A DNA stretch of 29,286 nucleotides from positions 699 through 29,984 of the forward strand of contig JAHLWZ010000312.1 of assembly GCA_020536535.1 (NCBI GenBank), in the 5' to 3' direction. Made by a program: the position numbers and the translations under genes. The first letter of the stretch is position 1; each line of letters starts with the position of its first letter. Positions 29,105 through 29,286 of this stretch are shown here, one piece after another. Below the pieces are notes generated by a model. That model had not been told where the DNA came from, made no database searches, and saw only the letters and a list, made by a program, of their open reading frames with translations. This stretch comes from Pelomyxa schiedti. Taxonomy: Eukaryota; Evosea; Pelobiontida; Pelomyxidae.

Positions 29105-29286
29105 TCAAGGTGGGTCATATTGCTGGTATCTCGGGTGGACGACGGCTGCTTTTTGGATAACTGCTTGGGTTGACAACCCCAGAGCCGAGCGGACCTCCAC
29201 TCGCGCAAGCTCTTGCGGGAGTGTCGAGGTGTGGAAATTGTAGAGTCCGACGAGGGTTTTTGCTGCTGTCTTAGCAGAGTCCGGCG
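29105..29286 (-). CDS. Unidentified protein, 3' end only (runs off right edge)
   Basis: A minus-strand frame enters from the right edge (first full codon at 29284) and ends at TGA 29107-29105, giving 59 residues. It includes KTAAKTLVGLYNFHTSTLPQ, ELARVEVRSALGLSTQAVIQ and the end RYQQYDPP. The residue mix is that of an ordinary globular protein, unlike the Arg/Ser-rich alternative frame. It could be one exon of a longer gene, since an upstream splice acceptor may lie outside the window. I do not recognise the family. Confidence 0.4.
   Translation of the reverse strand, partial: PDSAKTAAKTLVGLYNFHTSTLPQELARVEVRSALGLSTQAVIQKAAVVHPRYQQYDPP

Overview
The window comes from the nuclear genome of an intron-rich unicellular eukaryote (a protist). 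Almost every gene is split by short GT-AG introns, mostly 28-60 nt, often with a CTAAT/CTAAC-like branch site close to the acceptor. Genes are tightly packed on both strands, stop codons follow the standard code, and the recognisable products are eukaryotic. PEX11 argues for peroxisomes. The lineage cannot be fixed from sequence alone. All gene models were built by joining exons by hand: splice phases were checked and the joins were guided by remembered family patterns. No database search was run.

Layout, left to right: the 5' part of an unidentified minus-strand gene (1-344); BRF1, the TFIIB-like subunit of Pol III factor TFIIIB (+); ribosomal protein uS4/RPS9 (-); PEX11 (+); a secreted GH18 class III chitinase-like protein with CBM19-like and thrombospondin-3-like modules but no catalytic Glu (+); transportin/karyopherin-beta2 (-, 21 exons); a divergent actin-related protein with an N-terminal PH-like domain (-); a class I SAM methyltransferase (-); a large FtsX/MacB-type permease (+); a RING/TRAF-type zinc-finger protein (-); a NELF-A-like protein (+); splicing factor SPF45/RBM17 (+); a secreted FGE-sulfatase-fold protein (+); an 84-bp tRNA-like sequence present twice; and the 3' end of another minus-strand gene at the right edge.

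Several genes serve RNA production and handling (BRF1 for Pol III initiation, NELF-A for Pol II pausing, SPF45 for 3' splice-site choice, uS4 for translation, transportin for import of RNA-binding proteins). There is no operon-like logic; neighbours look like independent genes. Four head-to-head pairs leave only 79-349 bp for shared promoters. The most unusual items are the PH-Arp fusion, the pseudo-chitinase, the NELF-A homologue, the eukaryotic FtsX permease without a visible ATPase, and the duplicated tRNA-like element.
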